DNA from: Pseudoduganella umbonata
GTDB taxonomy: Bacteria; Pseudomonadota; Gammaproteobacteria; Burkholderiales; Burkholderiaceae_D
Direction of reading: 5' to 3'
Assembly: GCF_014192225.1 (NCBI RefSeq)
Contig: NZ_JACHXS010000001.1
Span: 1-64,000 of the forward strand
Length of the DNA stretch: 64,000 nucleotides
Shown here: piece by piece, positions 44,387 to 56,124 of the stretch
Numbering within the stretch: position 1 is the stretch's first letter
How the letters are laid out: the number at the start of each line of letters is the position of its first letter
The notes under the pieces: model-generated
What the model saw: only the letters and a program-made list of their open reading frames with translations
Database searches by the model: none
Told to the model about the DNA's origin: nothing
Made by a program: the position numbers and the translations under genes

Positions 44387-45793
44387 ATGTCCTTCCTGAT
44401 CGTTCTTGCCGCCCTGGCATTCCTGATGTTCGCCGCCTATCGCGGCTACAGCGTCATCCTGTTCGCTCCCGTGGCCGCGCTGGGCGCGGTGCTCCTGACG
44501 GAGCCCGCCGCCGTCGCTCCCGTCTTTTCCGGCATCTTCATGGACAAGATGGTGGGCTTCGTCAAGCTGTACTTCCCCGTGTTCCTGCTCGGCGCCGTGT
44601 TCGGCAAGCTGGTCGAGATGGCCGGCTTCTCGCAGTCGATCGTGCATGCGGCGATCCGCTACATCGGCAGCACGCGGGCCAACGCGGTGATCGTGGCCGT
44701 GTGCGCGCTGCTCACGTATGGCGGTGTATCGCTGTTCGTGGTGGTGTTCGCCGTGTATCCGTTCGCGGCGGAGCTGTACCGCCAGAGCGGCATCCCGAAG
44801 CGGCTGATGCCGGGCGCCATCGCGCTGGGCGCGTTTTCGTTCACGATGGACACGTTGCCCGGCACGCCGCAGATCCAGAACATCATCCCGACGACGTTCT
44901 TCCAGACCACCGGATGGGCCGCCCCGTCGCTCAGCATCGTCGGCGCGATCGCCACCGTCATCGCCGGCCTGGCGTACCTGGAGTGGCGCCGCCGCAGCGT
45001 GATGGCGACCGGCGAGGGCTATGGTGCGGACGACGGCAAGCAGGGTAGTGGCCCTTCGCCGACCGCGGCCGACCTGCCGCATCCGCTGCTCTCCGTGGCG
45101 CCGCTGGTGCTGGTGGGCGTGGCCAATTTCGTGCTGACCGCCGCCATCGCAAAGTGGTACGGCACCAGCTACACGCTGACGTCCGACCTGCTGCCCGGCC
45201 TGAAGGCACCGGTCGAAACGCCGATCAAGACCGTGGTCGGCATCTGGGCGGTCGAGGGCGCGCTGCTGCTGGGCATTTTGCTGGTGTGCGTGACGGCGTT
45301 CCGGCGCATCCGCGCCTCGTTCGCCGAGGGCACCAAGGCCGCCGTCGGCGGGGCACTGCTGGCGGCGATGAATACCGCGTCCGAATACGGCTTCGGCGGC
45401 GTGATCGCCGCGCTGCCGGGCTTCATCGCCGTCAGCGAGGCGCTGCGCAAGATTCCCGACCCGCTGGTCAACGCGGCCATCTCCGTCACCACGCTGTCCG
45501 GCATCACCGGTTCGGCGTCCGGCGGCATGAGCATCGCGCTGGCCGCGATGGCGGACAGCTTCATCGCCGGCTGCAACGCCGCCGGCATCCCGCTCGAGGT
45601 GCTGCACCGGGTGGTGGCGATGGCCAGCGGCGGCATGGACACTTTGCCGCACAACGGCGCCGTGATCACGCTGCTGGCCGTCACCGGGCTGACGCACAAG
45701 CAGTCATACAAGGACATCTTCGGCATCACCATCATCAAGACGCTGGCCGTGTTCTTCGTGATCGCCGTGTATTACCTGACGGGGCTGGTGTAG
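44387..45793 (+). CDS. GntP-family permease, second type
   Basis: A 468-residue transporter with about 12 membrane segments, more distant from the gluconate permease at 38509. It has LYFPVFLLGAVFGKLVEMAG, GGVSLFVVVFAVYPFAAELY and TMDTLPGTPQIQN. The last belongs to the GntP-like group often annotated as sugar-acid or hydroxy-acid/proton symporters. A substrate cannot be assigned. An AraC-type regulator gene follows at 45914. Confidence 0.85.
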   Translation: MSFLIVLAALAFLMFAAYRGYSVILFAPVAALGAVLLTEPAAVAPVFSGIFMDKMVGFVKLYFPVFLLGAVFGKLVEMAGFSQSIVHAAIRYIGSTRANAVIVAVCALLTYGGVSLFVVVFAVYPFAAELYRQSGIPKRLMPGAIALGAFSFTMDTLPGTPQIQNIIPTTFFQTTGWAAPSLSIVGAIATVIAGLAYLEWRRRSVMATGEGYGADDGKQGSGPSPTAADLPHPLLSVAPLVLVGVANFVLTAAIAKWYGTSYTLTSDLLPGLKAPVETPIKTVVGIWAVEGALLLGILLVCVTAFRRIRASFAEGTKAAVGGALLAAMNTASEYGFGGVIAALPGFIAVSEALRKIPDPLVNAAISVTTLSGITGSASGGMSIALAAMADSFIAGCNAAGIPLEVLHRVVAMASGGMDTLPHNGAVITLLAVTGLTHKQSYKDIFGITIIKTLAVFFVIAVYYLTGLV

Positions 45794-45913
45794 GGTTGCC
45801 GCGGGCGTCCCGGTGGCGCTGGACGCTGTGCGCATTTGCTTATGCGCTTTCCGTCGTGGCCCGATGGCCGCGCGTACGGCATAATCGCGTGCCCTTTTGC
45901 AACCCGGACACGC

Positions 45914-46846
45914 ATGGAACGCCCCGCCGACACCGACCGCCTCGTGCACTGGCTGATCGACAGCATCGAGCTGGAAGCGGCCGCCTTCCATGTCGGCCAG
46001 TACTGCGGCCGCTGGCGCGCATCGACGGCGGGCCGCGGCCTGGGCAGCTTCCACCTGGTCCTGCACGGCACCTGCTGGCTGCACGTCGAAGGGCGCGCGC
46101 CGCTGCGCCTGGGCCCGCGCGACGGCGTCTTCCTGCTGCGCGACATTCCCCATTTCCTCAGCCCCGATCCCGATCCGCAGGCGCCGTTGCCGCCGGGCGG
46201 CATGCAGCCGCTGGCGGCGCATGTGGCGGACAGCACGGGGCTGGCATGCGGTTTCTTCCAGTTCCATGGCGCGCTCAGCGCGCTGATCGTGGACTCGTTC
46301 CCGGCCGTGGTGGAACTGCGCGCCGACGACGAATCGATCCGTGCCGCCGGCACCGTGTTCGACCTGATGCTGGCCGAGGCGGGCAGCGACCCGGACCTAC
46401 CGCCGCCGCTGGTCTCGCGGCTGGCCGCGCTGCTGTTCTTCTATGTGACGCGGCACGTGGCGCGGCGGCATGAAGTGCTGTCGGGATTGCTGGCGCTGGC
46501 GCGCCGGCCGGAATTCGCGGTGCTGCTGGAGCGCATGATGGCCGACCCGGGCCACGACTGGTCGACGGACGCGATGGCGCGCGCGGTACACATGTCGCGC
46601 TCGAGCTTCTACAAGCATTTCGTCGATGCCAGCGGCCAGCCGCCGGCCCAGTTCCTGCTGCTGTTGCGGATGAAGATCGCGGCCCAGCGGCTGAACGGCG
46701 GCGAGACGATCGAGCGCGCCGCGGAGCACGTCGGCTACCGTTCCCACGCCGCGTTCTCGCGGGCCTTCCACAAGGTGATCGGCGAACCGCCAGGCGCCTT
46801 CCGGCGGCAACGGCGTGCCCGCGACGCGGCGCCGCAGCTGAACTGA
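45914..46846 (+). CDS. AraC-family transcriptional regulator with cupin sensor
   Basis: A 310-residue regulator. The N-terminal cupin-type sensor covers about 20-190 (AFHVGQYCGRWRAS, LGSFHLVLHGTCWLHVEG). The C-terminal double helix-turn-helix has DAMARAVHMSRSSFYKHF and IERAAEHVGYRSHAAFSRAF. The ATG at 45914 gives the normal cupin_6-type N-terminus; an earlier in-frame ATG is less likely. It may regulate the permease upstream or the AhpD operon downstream; nothing decides between them. Confidence 0.88.
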   Translation: MERPADTDRLVHWLIDSIELEAAAFHVGQYCGRWRASTAGRGLGSFHLVLHGTCWLHVEGRAPLRLGPRDGVFLLRDIPHFLSPDPDPQAPLPPGGMQPLAAHVADSTGLACGFFQFHGALSALIVDSFPAVVELRADDESIRAAGTVFDLMLAEAGSDPDLPPPLVSRLAALLFFYVTRHVARRHEVLSGLLALARRPEFAVLLERMMADPGHDWSTDAMARAVHMSRSSFYKHFVDASGQPPAQFLLLLRMKIAAQRLNGGETIERAAEHVGYRSHAAFSRAFHKVIGEPPGAFRRQRRARDAAPQLN

Positions 46847-46879
46847 CCCGGCTCCACAGTGGTCCGTCATGGCCCGCCC

Positions 46880-46931
46880 GAGGTGGACGATCGAAGTGGA
46901 CGGCCGAAGTGGACGATCGAAGTGGACGATG
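46880..46931. repeat. four tandem 13-bp units before the AhpD-like gene
   Basis: GAGGTGGACGATC, GAAGTGGACGGCC, GAAGTGGACGATC and GAAGTGGACGATG follow one another without gaps, about 50 bp upstream of a perfect TATAAT. They may be an activator array or a slippage repeat. Confidence 0.75.
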
Positions 46932-46981
46932 GAGCAGAAAATCGCGACGTGCGCGTCTTTTCGTCCGCCGGATGTGCCCCA

Positions 46982-46987
46982 TATAAT
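46982..46987 (+). promoter_or_regulatory. -10 box of the AhpD-like operon
   Basis: A perfect TATAAT 32 bp before the start codon. No good -35 box is present at 17 bp, so activation by a factor binding upstream (for instance at the 13-bp repeats) is plausible. Confidence 0.45.
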
Positions 46988-47018
46988 GCCAGGTCAATTT
47001 TCCTACCGAGAGCTCATC

Positions 47019-47573
47019 ATGTCCCGTCTCACACTGCATACCGTCGATACCGCACCCGAAGCGAGCCGCCCGTTCGTCGAGAAGGCGCTGGCCAACAACG
47101 GCTTCCTGCCGAACCTGATCGGCGTGCTGGCCAATTCGCCGCAGGCACTGGAAATGTACATGACGGTGTCGGGCATCAATGCCAAGACCAGCCTGACGCT
47201 GGCCGAGCGCGAAGTGGTGCAGATCACCGCCGCGCGCATCCACGGCTGCGATTTCTGCGTGGCCGGCCATACCGCCGTCGCGCTGAAGAAGGCACAGCTG
47301 CCGGTGGAAAGCGTGCGCGCGCTCCAGCAGGGCACCGCCACCGGCGATGCAAAGCTCGATGCGGTGGCCGATTTCGCCAAGGCCGTCATCGCCACCCGTG
47401 GTGCGGTCGACGACGCCGCGCTGCAGGCCTTCCTGGCCGCCGGCTACAACGAACAGCAGTCGCTGGAAGTCGTGCTGGGCGTGGCGCTGGCCACGCTGTG
47501 CAACTTTGCCAACACGCTGTCCGGCAGCGCGATCAACCCCGAACTGCAGGCTTACGCGCCCGGAGCCATCTGA
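47019..47573 (+). CDS. AhpD/carboxymuconolactone decarboxylase-like protein
   Basis: A 184-residue all-helical protein. The CxxC-type redox site with histidine reads HGCDFCVAGH (Cys77, Cys80, His84), as in AhpD-like alkylhydroperoxidases. The ATG at 47019 was preferred over a start at 46869, because the latter would translate the 13-bp tandem repeats and the -10 box. It overlaps the next gene as TGATG. It is first in an operon with a flavoprotein and an ABC importer, suggesting peroxide or radical detoxification during substrate breakdown (inference). Confidence 0.87.
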   Translation: MSRLTLHTVDTAPEASRPFVEKALANNGFLPNLIGVLANSPQALEMYMTVSGINAKTSLTLAEREVVQITAARIHGCDFCVAGHTAVALKKAQLPVESVRALQQGTATGDAKLDAVADFAKAVIATRGAVDDAALQAFLAAGYNEQQSLEVVLGVALATLCNFANTLSGSAINPELQAYAPGAI

Positions 47574-48667
47574 TGGCGGGCGCACGTTCCATCGAGCTGC
47601 CGGCCGCGCTGGCGGACTGGCTGGCCAGCCATGCCGACGCGCTGGACACCACGCAGGCACTGGCATCCGAGGTGGTGCCGCGGCTGGCCGAAGCGCGGCT
47701 GTTCGCCATCGGCGTGCCCGAGGCGCTGGGCGGCAGCGGTGGCGACGTGCGCGATGCCATCGAAGCCATTGCCGCCGTGGCGGAACGCTCGCTGACGGCG
47801 GCGTTCGTGTTCTGGGGGCACCGCACCTTCATCGAATACGTGCTGCAAAGCCCGAACGGCGCGCTGCGCGAACGCTGGCTGGCGCCGCTGCTGCGCGGCG
47901 AGATCGCCGGCGCCACGGGGCTGTCGAATGCGATGAAATTCCTGTCCGGGATCGAGTCGCTGCAGATCGCCGCGACGCAGGCCGATGACGGCTGGCGGCT
48001 GGACGGCGGCCTGGCCTGGATCACCAACCTGCGCAAGGAAGGTTTCGTTGCCGCGGCTGCGGTGACGTCGCCGGCCGGTGGCCCGCCGGCCGTGGTTGCG
48101 TTCCGCAGCGATGCCGCGGGCGTGGCGCGCAGCGATGACCTCGACCTGCTGGCGCTGCGCGGCAGCAATACCGCCGCGGTGAAGCTGCATGCCGTGCCGG
48201 TCGACGAGGCCGACGTGATCACCCACGATGCCCTGAACTGGCTGCCGGCCGTGCGCCCGGCCTTCCTGGGCATGCAATGCGGCATGTCGATCGGCCTGGC
48301 GCGCGCCAGCCTCGCCGCCGCGCACCGGCTGTGCACCACCACCCGCAGCGGCCTGCTGGACCGCGTCGAAGCGCTGCAGGGCGAGCTGGCCGACGCCGTC
48401 GAGCAGCTGCAGGAGGGCGTGGCCGATGGCCGCTTCAAGACGGCCGCCGCGCCGATGTTCCGGCTGCGCATCGCGCTGGCCGACATCGTGCAGCAGGCCG
48501 CGCTGCTGGAGCTGCAGGGCAGCGGCGGCCGCGCCTACCTGATGAACCACGACCGCAACTTCGCCCGCCGCTGGCGCGAAGCGGCGTTCGTGCCGATCGT
48601 GACGCCGAGCCTGACGCAGCTGCAGATGGCATTGCAGAAGCAGGCCGCCAGCGCGGGCGCGCCATGA
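47573..48667 (+). CDS. acyl-CoA-dehydrogenase-like flavoprotein
   Basis: A 364-residue protein of the acyl-CoA dehydrogenase fold: LFAIGVPEALGGSGGDVRDA, ATGLSNAMKFLSGIE and a C-terminal helical bundle. The usual catalytic glutamate context of true acyl-CoA dehydrogenases is not evident. It may instead resemble flavin-dependent monooxygenases of the SfnC/DszC type that act on sulfur or small organic compounds (inference, based on the SsuABC-like importer next door). It is coupled to both neighbours (TGATG and ATGA overlaps). Confidence 0.75.
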   Translation: MAGARSIELPAALADWLASHADALDTTQALASEVVPRLAEARLFAIGVPEALGGSGGDVRDAIEAIAAVAERSLTAAFVFWGHRTFIEYVLQSPNGALRERWLAPLLRGEIAGATGLSNAMKFLSGIESLQIAATQADDGWRLDGGLAWITNLRKEGFVAAAAVTSPAGGPPAVVAFRSDAAGVARSDDLDLLALRGSNTAAVKLHAVPVDEADVITHDALNWLPAVRPAFLGMQCGMSIGLARASLAAAHRLCTTTRSGLLDRVEALQGELADAVEQLQEGVADGRFKTAAAPMFRLRIALADIVQQAALLELQGSGGRAYLMNHDRNFARRWREAAFVPIVTPSLTQLQMALQKQAASAGAP

Positions 48668-49449
48668 TCGCGCCCGATCCTGCGCTCGACGCGCACGGCC
48701 TGCGCTTCGGCTACCAGGGCAGCACGGTGGTGGACGGCGTATCGCTGGCCATCGGCAAGCGCGAGATCGTCTGCCTGCTGGGCGGCAGCGGCAGCGGCAA
48801 GTCCACGCTGCTGCGCGGCCTGGCCGGGCTGGCCGTGCCGGACGCCGGCACCGTCCACTTCCTCGGCGAGCCGCTGCTGGCGCCCCATCCGCGCGCGGCG
48901 CTCGTGTTCCAGCAACCGAGCCTGCTGCCGTGGCTCGACGTCAGCGCCAACGTGGGCTTCGGCCTCGATTTCTCGCGGCAGCCGGCGATCGGGCGGGCCG
49001 CGCGCGACAAGCGCATCCTCGATGCGATCGAGGCGGTCGGGCTGGCGTCGCATGCCCATGCTTACCCGGCGCAGCTGTCCGGCGGGCAGGCGCAGCGCGT
49101 GGCGCTGGCGCGGGCCCTGGCGCGCGAACCGGAGCTGCTGTTTGCCGACGAACCTTTTTCGGCCCTCGATGCCATCACCCGCGCGGAGATGCAGTCGCTG
49201 CTGGTGGACCTGGTGCACCGCTGGCATACCGCCGCGCTGCTGGTGACCCACGACATCGACGAGGCGATCCTGGTGGCGGACCGCATCCTGCTGCTGGCGG
49301 GACGGCCGGGCCGCATCGTGCGCGAGTGGCGCGTGGATATCCCGCGGCCGCGCGAAGAGCATGGCGACGAGATCGTTCGCCTGCGGCTGGACATCGTCGC
49401 CGAACTGCGCGCAGCCACCCGGCGCGACACCAATAGTCTTCCGGCATGA
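48664..49449 (+). CDS. ABC importer ATPase (SsuB/TauB type)
   Basis: A 261-residue ATPase. Walker A GGSGSGKST, Q-loop VFQQPSLLPWLDV, signature LSGGQAQRVALARAL, Walker B LLFADEPFSALD and H-loop VTHDIDEA match nitrate/sulfonate/taurine importer ATPases. It overlaps the preceding gene by ATGA. Its last 15 codons and stop lie in a 51-bp unit that is duplicated just downstream (49405-49505), so the C-terminus may be recently altered. Confidence 0.92.
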   Translation: MIAPDPALDAHGLRFGYQGSTVVDGVSLAIGKREIVCLLGGSGSGKSTLLRGLAGLAVPDAGTVHFLGEPLLAPHPRAALVFQQPSLLPWLDVSANVGFGLDFSRQPAIGRAARDKRILDAIEAVGLASHAHAYPAQLSGGQAQRVALARALAREPELLFADEPFSALDAITRAEMQSLLVDLVHRWHTAALLVTHDIDEAILVADRILLLAGRPGRIVREWRVDIPRPREEHGDEIVRLRLDIVAELRAATRRDTNSLPA

Positions 49450-49505
49450 AAACAGCTGCGCGCCGCTGCCCGGCGCGATACCGACAAGCTTCCGGCATAA
49501 AACAG
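49405..49505. repeat. 51-bp tandem duplication across the ATPase gene end
   Basis: Unit 1 (49405-49455) and unit 2 (49456-49505) both start CTGCGCGC, contain CCCGGCGCGA and CTTCCGGCAT, and end AAAACAG. They differ by a few substitutions and one missing base. The ATPase TGA lies in unit 1. Confidence 0.8.
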
Positions 49506-49526
49506 GGATAACAGGGATAAAACTCG

Positions 49527-50756
49527 ATGAAACAAGAAAACCTCCACATCTGCGCCTCCTCCGACTGCGACTGCGGCATGACGCGCCGCGACTTCCTGCG
49601 CATGTCCGCACTGGCCTCGGCCGGCGCCGCGGCACCGCTGCTGTTCGCCGGCGATGCCCGCGCGCAGGCGTTCAAGGGCGACGACCAGCCGGTGAAGATC
49701 GGCTACCTGCCGATCACCGACGCGACGCCGCTGCTGGTGGCGCACGGCCGCAAGCTGTTCGAGGCCCAGGGCCTGAAGACCGAGGCGCCGCGGCTGTTCC
49801 GCAGCTGGGCGCAGATCGTCGAGGCGTTCGTGTCCGGCCAGGTGAACGTGATCCACCTGCTGTCGCCGGCCACGCTGTGGGTGCGCTACGGGTCGAAATT
49901 CCCGGCCAAGGTGGTGGCGTGGAACCACGTCAACGGTTCCGGGCTGACGGTGCTCAACGAGATCAACTCGGTGGCCGACCTGGGCGGCAGGACGGTGGCG
50001 ATCCCGTTCTGGTATTCGATCCACAACATCCTGCTGCAAAAGCTGCTGGCCGCGCACAAGCTGACGGTCGTCACGCGTGCCCGCGGCGCGGAACTGAAGA
50101 AGAACGAAGTGAGCCTGGTGGTGATGGCGCCGTCCGAGATGGTGTCGGCGCTGGCGTCGAAATCGATCGCCGGCTACATCGTCGCCGAGCCGTTCAACGC
50201 GCTGGCGGAAACGGCCGGCGTCGGCAAGATCCTGCGCTTCTCCGGCGACGTGTGGAAGAACCATGCCTGCTGCGTGACGTTCCTGGCCGAACGCGACCTG
50301 GCCGAGAAGCCGGAATGGTCGCAGCGCGTGACCAATGCGATCGTCAATGCGCAGCTGTGGTCCCGCTCGAACCAGGTGGAGACGGCCAAGCTGCTGTCGT
50401 CGTCCGGTCCAAACAGGTACACGCCGCACCAGTTGCAGCCGCTGACCAAGGTGCTGGCCGTGACCGATTATTCGGACTACCAGAAGCGCGGCATCATCGC
50501 GCACCCGCAATGGCAGCAGCGCCGCATCGACTTCCAGCCGTTCCCGTTTGCCTCGTATACCGAGGAGATGGTGCGCGCGCTGGTGCAGACGAAGGTAGAG
50601 GGCGACAACAAATTCCTCACCGGGCTCGATCCGAAGTTCGTCGCGCGCGACCTGGTCGACGACCGCTTCGTCCGTAAATCGATCGCCGCCGCCGGCGGGC
50701 CGGGCGCGTTCGGGCTGCCGGCCAACCTGCTGCGCACCGAGACGGTGGCCGTTTGA
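49527..50756 (+). CDS. ABC substrate-binding protein (NMT1/SsuA-like), Tat-exported
   Basis: A 409-residue binding protein for the importer encoded on both sides. The N-terminus has a Cys-rich leader (ICASSDCDCGM; Cys9, Cys14, Cys16) directly before the twin-arginine signal TRRDFLRMSALASAGAAA. A Tat route suggests export after folding or cofactor loading. The mature part starts VKIGYLPITDATPLLVAHG, as in nitrate/sulfonate/taurine binding proteins. The ligand is unknown. The leader cysteines are unusual for the family. Confidence 0.87.
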   Translation: MKQENLHICASSDCDCGMTRRDFLRMSALASAGAAAPLLFAGDARAQAFKGDDQPVKIGYLPITDATPLLVAHGRKLFEAQGLKTEAPRLFRSWAQIVEAFVSGQVNVIHLLSPATLWVRYGSKFPAKVVAWNHVNGSGLTVLNEINSVADLGGRTVAIPFWYSIHNILLQKLLAAHKLTVVTRARGAELKKNEVSLVVMAPSEMVSALASKSIAGYIVAEPFNALAETAGVGKILRFSGDVWKNHACCVTFLAERDLAEKPEWSQRVTNAIVNAQLWSRSNQVETAKLLSSSGPNRYTPHQLQPLTKVLAVTDYSDYQKRGIIAHPQWQQRRIDFQPFPFASYTEEMVRALVQTKVEGDNKFLTGLDPKFVARDLVDDRFVRKSIAAAGGPGAFGLPANLLRTETVAV

Positions 50757-50758
50757 CG

Positions 50759-51526
50759 ATGCTGGCAAGGTTACTGCTGCCCGTGGTGGGCATCGCGCTG
50801 GCCATCGTGCTGTGGTCGGCCGGCGTCGCCGTCCTGGAAGCGCGCACGCCGATCGCCGCGGCCTTCGCGCCGCTGGCGACGGCGCAGGCCTTCGTCGAGA
50901 TGGTGAAGGGGCCGGACATCTGGGTGCACGTGGCCGTGAGCCTGAAGCGGGTCGGCATCGGGCTGCTGTGCGCGATCGTGGTGGGCGTGCCGCTGGGGAT
51001 CCTGGTGGCGCTGTCGCGCGGCTTCGCGCAGGCCAGCACGCCGCTGTTCCAGCTGCTGCGGATGGTGTCGCCGCTGTCGTGGATGCCGCTGGCCGTGATG
51101 GCGCTGGGCGTCGGCGATGCGCCGGTGTACTTCCTGCTGGCGTTTGCCGCCACGTGGCCGCTGATGCTCAACACCGTGGCCGGCGTGGGGCAGCTCGACC
51201 CGAACTGGATGCTGCTGGCACGCAGCCTGTCCGCCACGCGCGCCGAGATGGTGTGGCGCGTGGTCCTGCCGGGCATCACCGCCCACATCCTCACCGGCGT
51301 GCGCCTGGCGATCGGCATCATCTGGATCGTGCTGGTGCCGGCCGAAATGCTGGGCGTCTCGGCCGGCCTCGGCTACTTCATCCTCGACACGCGCGACCGG
51401 CTGGCCTACTCGGAGCTGACCGCGGCGATCATCCTGATCGGCCTGCTGGGCTACGCCCTCGACTACCTCGCCCGCGCCGCCCACGCCCGCTGGCTGCATG
51501 CCAAGCCCGCCACGCAGGGCGGGTGA
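50759..51526 (+). CDS. ABC importer permease (SsuC/TauC type)
   Basis: A 255-residue inner-membrane permease with six segments. The ATPase-coupling loop is ARSLSATRAEMVWRVVLPG (EAA motif). The ATG at 50759 lies two bases after the binding-protein stop; a TTG at 50753 overlapping that stop is also possible. It completes an operon of five genes (47019-51526). Confidence 0.92.
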   Translation: MLARLLLPVVGIALAIVLWSAGVAVLEARTPIAAAFAPLATAQAFVEMVKGPDIWVHVAVSLKRVGIGLLCAIVVGVPLGILVALSRGFAQASTPLFQLLRMVSPLSWMPLAVMALGVGDAPVYFLLAFAATWPLMLNTVAGVGQLDPNWMLLARSLSATRAEMVWRVVLPGITAHILTGVRLAIGIIWIVLVPAEMLGVSAGLGYFILDTRDRLAYSELTAAIILIGLLGYALDYLARAAHARWLHAKPATQGG

Positions 51527-51550
51527 ACTGACCGTATCTCCGAGCCCGCT

Positions 51551-51650
51551 TCCGGAAATGTTTCTTCAAAAATGGGGACGTACCCCATTATTCGAGAAAC
51601 ATTTCCTGGAAAATGGGGTACGTCCCCATTTTTCGGGAAACATTTCATGG
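51551..51650. repeat. REP-like element family B, full double copy
   Basis: GGAAATGTTTC, then ATGGGGACGTACCCCAT, GAGAAACATTTCCTGGAAA, ATGGGGTACGTCCCCAT and GGGAAACATTTC. Two palindromic cores are separated by the spacer GAAACATTTC, which also occurs in family A elements. Confidence 0.85.
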
Positions 51651-51725
51651 GAAATACCGTACGCGTTGAGATAGAATCGCCGACAGCCTGAAATCGTTGT
51701 CACAACAACTGGAGAGGAGCTGGGC

Positions 51726-52838
51726 ATGACTGTGGATCTGGATCGACGTGGTTTCGTTATTGCCGCCGGCGGCGCCATCGCGGCATCGGCAATGGGATCA
51801 TCGGCGCTGGCGCAAACGCCTGGGCGCAAGGTGGGGTATGCGATCGTGGGACTGGGCGGCTACGGCCTGGGCCAGATCATCCCGCAGTTCAAGAATTGCG
51901 AGCACAGCCGGCTGGTGGCGCTGGTGAGCGGCGATCCGGTGAAGGCGAAGCGGGTGGCGGCGGAGTACGGGGTGCCGGAAAAGGGCATCTACAACTACGA
52001 GAACTACGACAGCATTCGCGACAATCCGGACATCGACATCGTCTACGTGTGCCTGCCCGTGTCGATGCACGCCGAGTATACGATCCGCGCGGCGAAGGCC
52101 GGCAAGCACGTGCTGTGCGAGAAGCCGATGGCGCTGTCGTCGAAGGAGTGCGAGGCGATGATCGCCGCCTGCCGCCAGGCCGGCAAGAAGCTGATGATCG
52201 GCTACCGCTGCCATTTCGAACCGTACAACCTGGAGGCGATCCGCCGCGCGCGGGCCGGCGAGATCGGCAAGCTGCGCTACTTCCGTTCCGAACATGGCTA
52301 CACGGCCGGCGATCCGACGGCATGGCGGCTGAAGAAGGCGATGTCGGGCGGCGGCTCGATCATGGACATCGGCATCTACGCGCTGCAGGCGGCGCGCTAC
52401 ATGACGGGCGAGGAACCGGTCGCCGTGTATGCGAAGGAAACCACCGACCGCAAGGATCCCCGCTTCCGCGAAGTGGAAGACATGATCGAATTCCAGCTGG
52501 AGTTCCCGTCGGGGGTGATCGGCTCGTGCATGTCGATGTACAGCGCCAACCGCAACCAGATCCTGCTGATGGGCGACAAGGGCCGCATCGAACTGGAGCC
52601 GGCCACCAACTACAGCGGCCAGCGGATGTGGGTCGGCAAGGGGCGCGAGAACGAGATCACGCCGCCACCGGGACCCGGCAAGAACCAGTTCGCCGGCCAG
52701 CTCGACCACCTGGCCAGGTGCGTGCTCGAGAACCGCGAGCCGATCGTGCCCGGCGAGGAAGGGCTGCGCGACATCCGTATCATCGAAGCCGTGTACCAGT
52801 CGGCGCGGGAGAAGCGGCGCGTCGTGCTGAAGGCCTGA
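51726..52838 (+). CDS. exported Gfo/Idh/MocA oxidoreductase
   Basis: A 370-residue NAD(P)-dependent oxidoreductase. It has a Tat-type signal (DRRGFVIAAGGAIAASA), then the Rossmann motif YAIVGLGGYGLGQ and the family EKP motif VLCEKPMAL. It resembles periplasmic glucose-fructose-oxidoreductase-like enzymes that keep a tightly bound cofactor. AGGAG lies 6 bases before the ATG. It stands at the head of the pectin/glycan-related genes, so a sugar substrate is likely. Confidence 0.9.
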   Translation: MTVDLDRRGFVIAAGGAIAASAMGSSALAQTPGRKVGYAIVGLGGYGLGQIIPQFKNCEHSRLVALVSGDPVKAKRVAAEYGVPEKGIYNYENYDSIRDNPDIDIVYVCLPVSMHAEYTIRAAKAGKHVLCEKPMALSSKECEAMIAACRQAGKKLMIGYRCHFEPYNLEAIRRARAGEIGKLRYFRSEHGYTAGDPTAWRLKKAMSGGGSIMDIGIYALQAARYMTGEEPVAVYAKETTDRKDPRFREVEDMIEFQLEFPSGVIGSCMSMYSANRNQILLMGDKGRIELEPATNYSGQRMWVGKGRENEITPPPGPGKNQFAGQLDHLARCVLENREPIVPGEEGLRDIRIIEAVYQSAREKRRVVLKA

Positions 52839-52857
52839 CGCCGCCGGCAGCAAACCC

Positions 52858-56106
<3,249 letters not shown>

Positions 56107-56124
56107 GGAGCGGGCCGCCGCCGC

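Noticed and set aside
46869-47018. A longer N-terminus for the AhpD-like protein
   Set aside because: It would translate the 13-bp tandem repeats and the TATAAT box into a sequence unlike any family member; the ATG at 47019 gives the normal N-terminus.
49502-49521. A sequence resembling the I-SceI homing endonuclease site (AGGGATAACAGGG)
   Set aside because: It is a short direct repeat ACAGGGATA twice in a row at the edge of a duplication; only part of the 18-bp site matches and there is no intron or homing gene.
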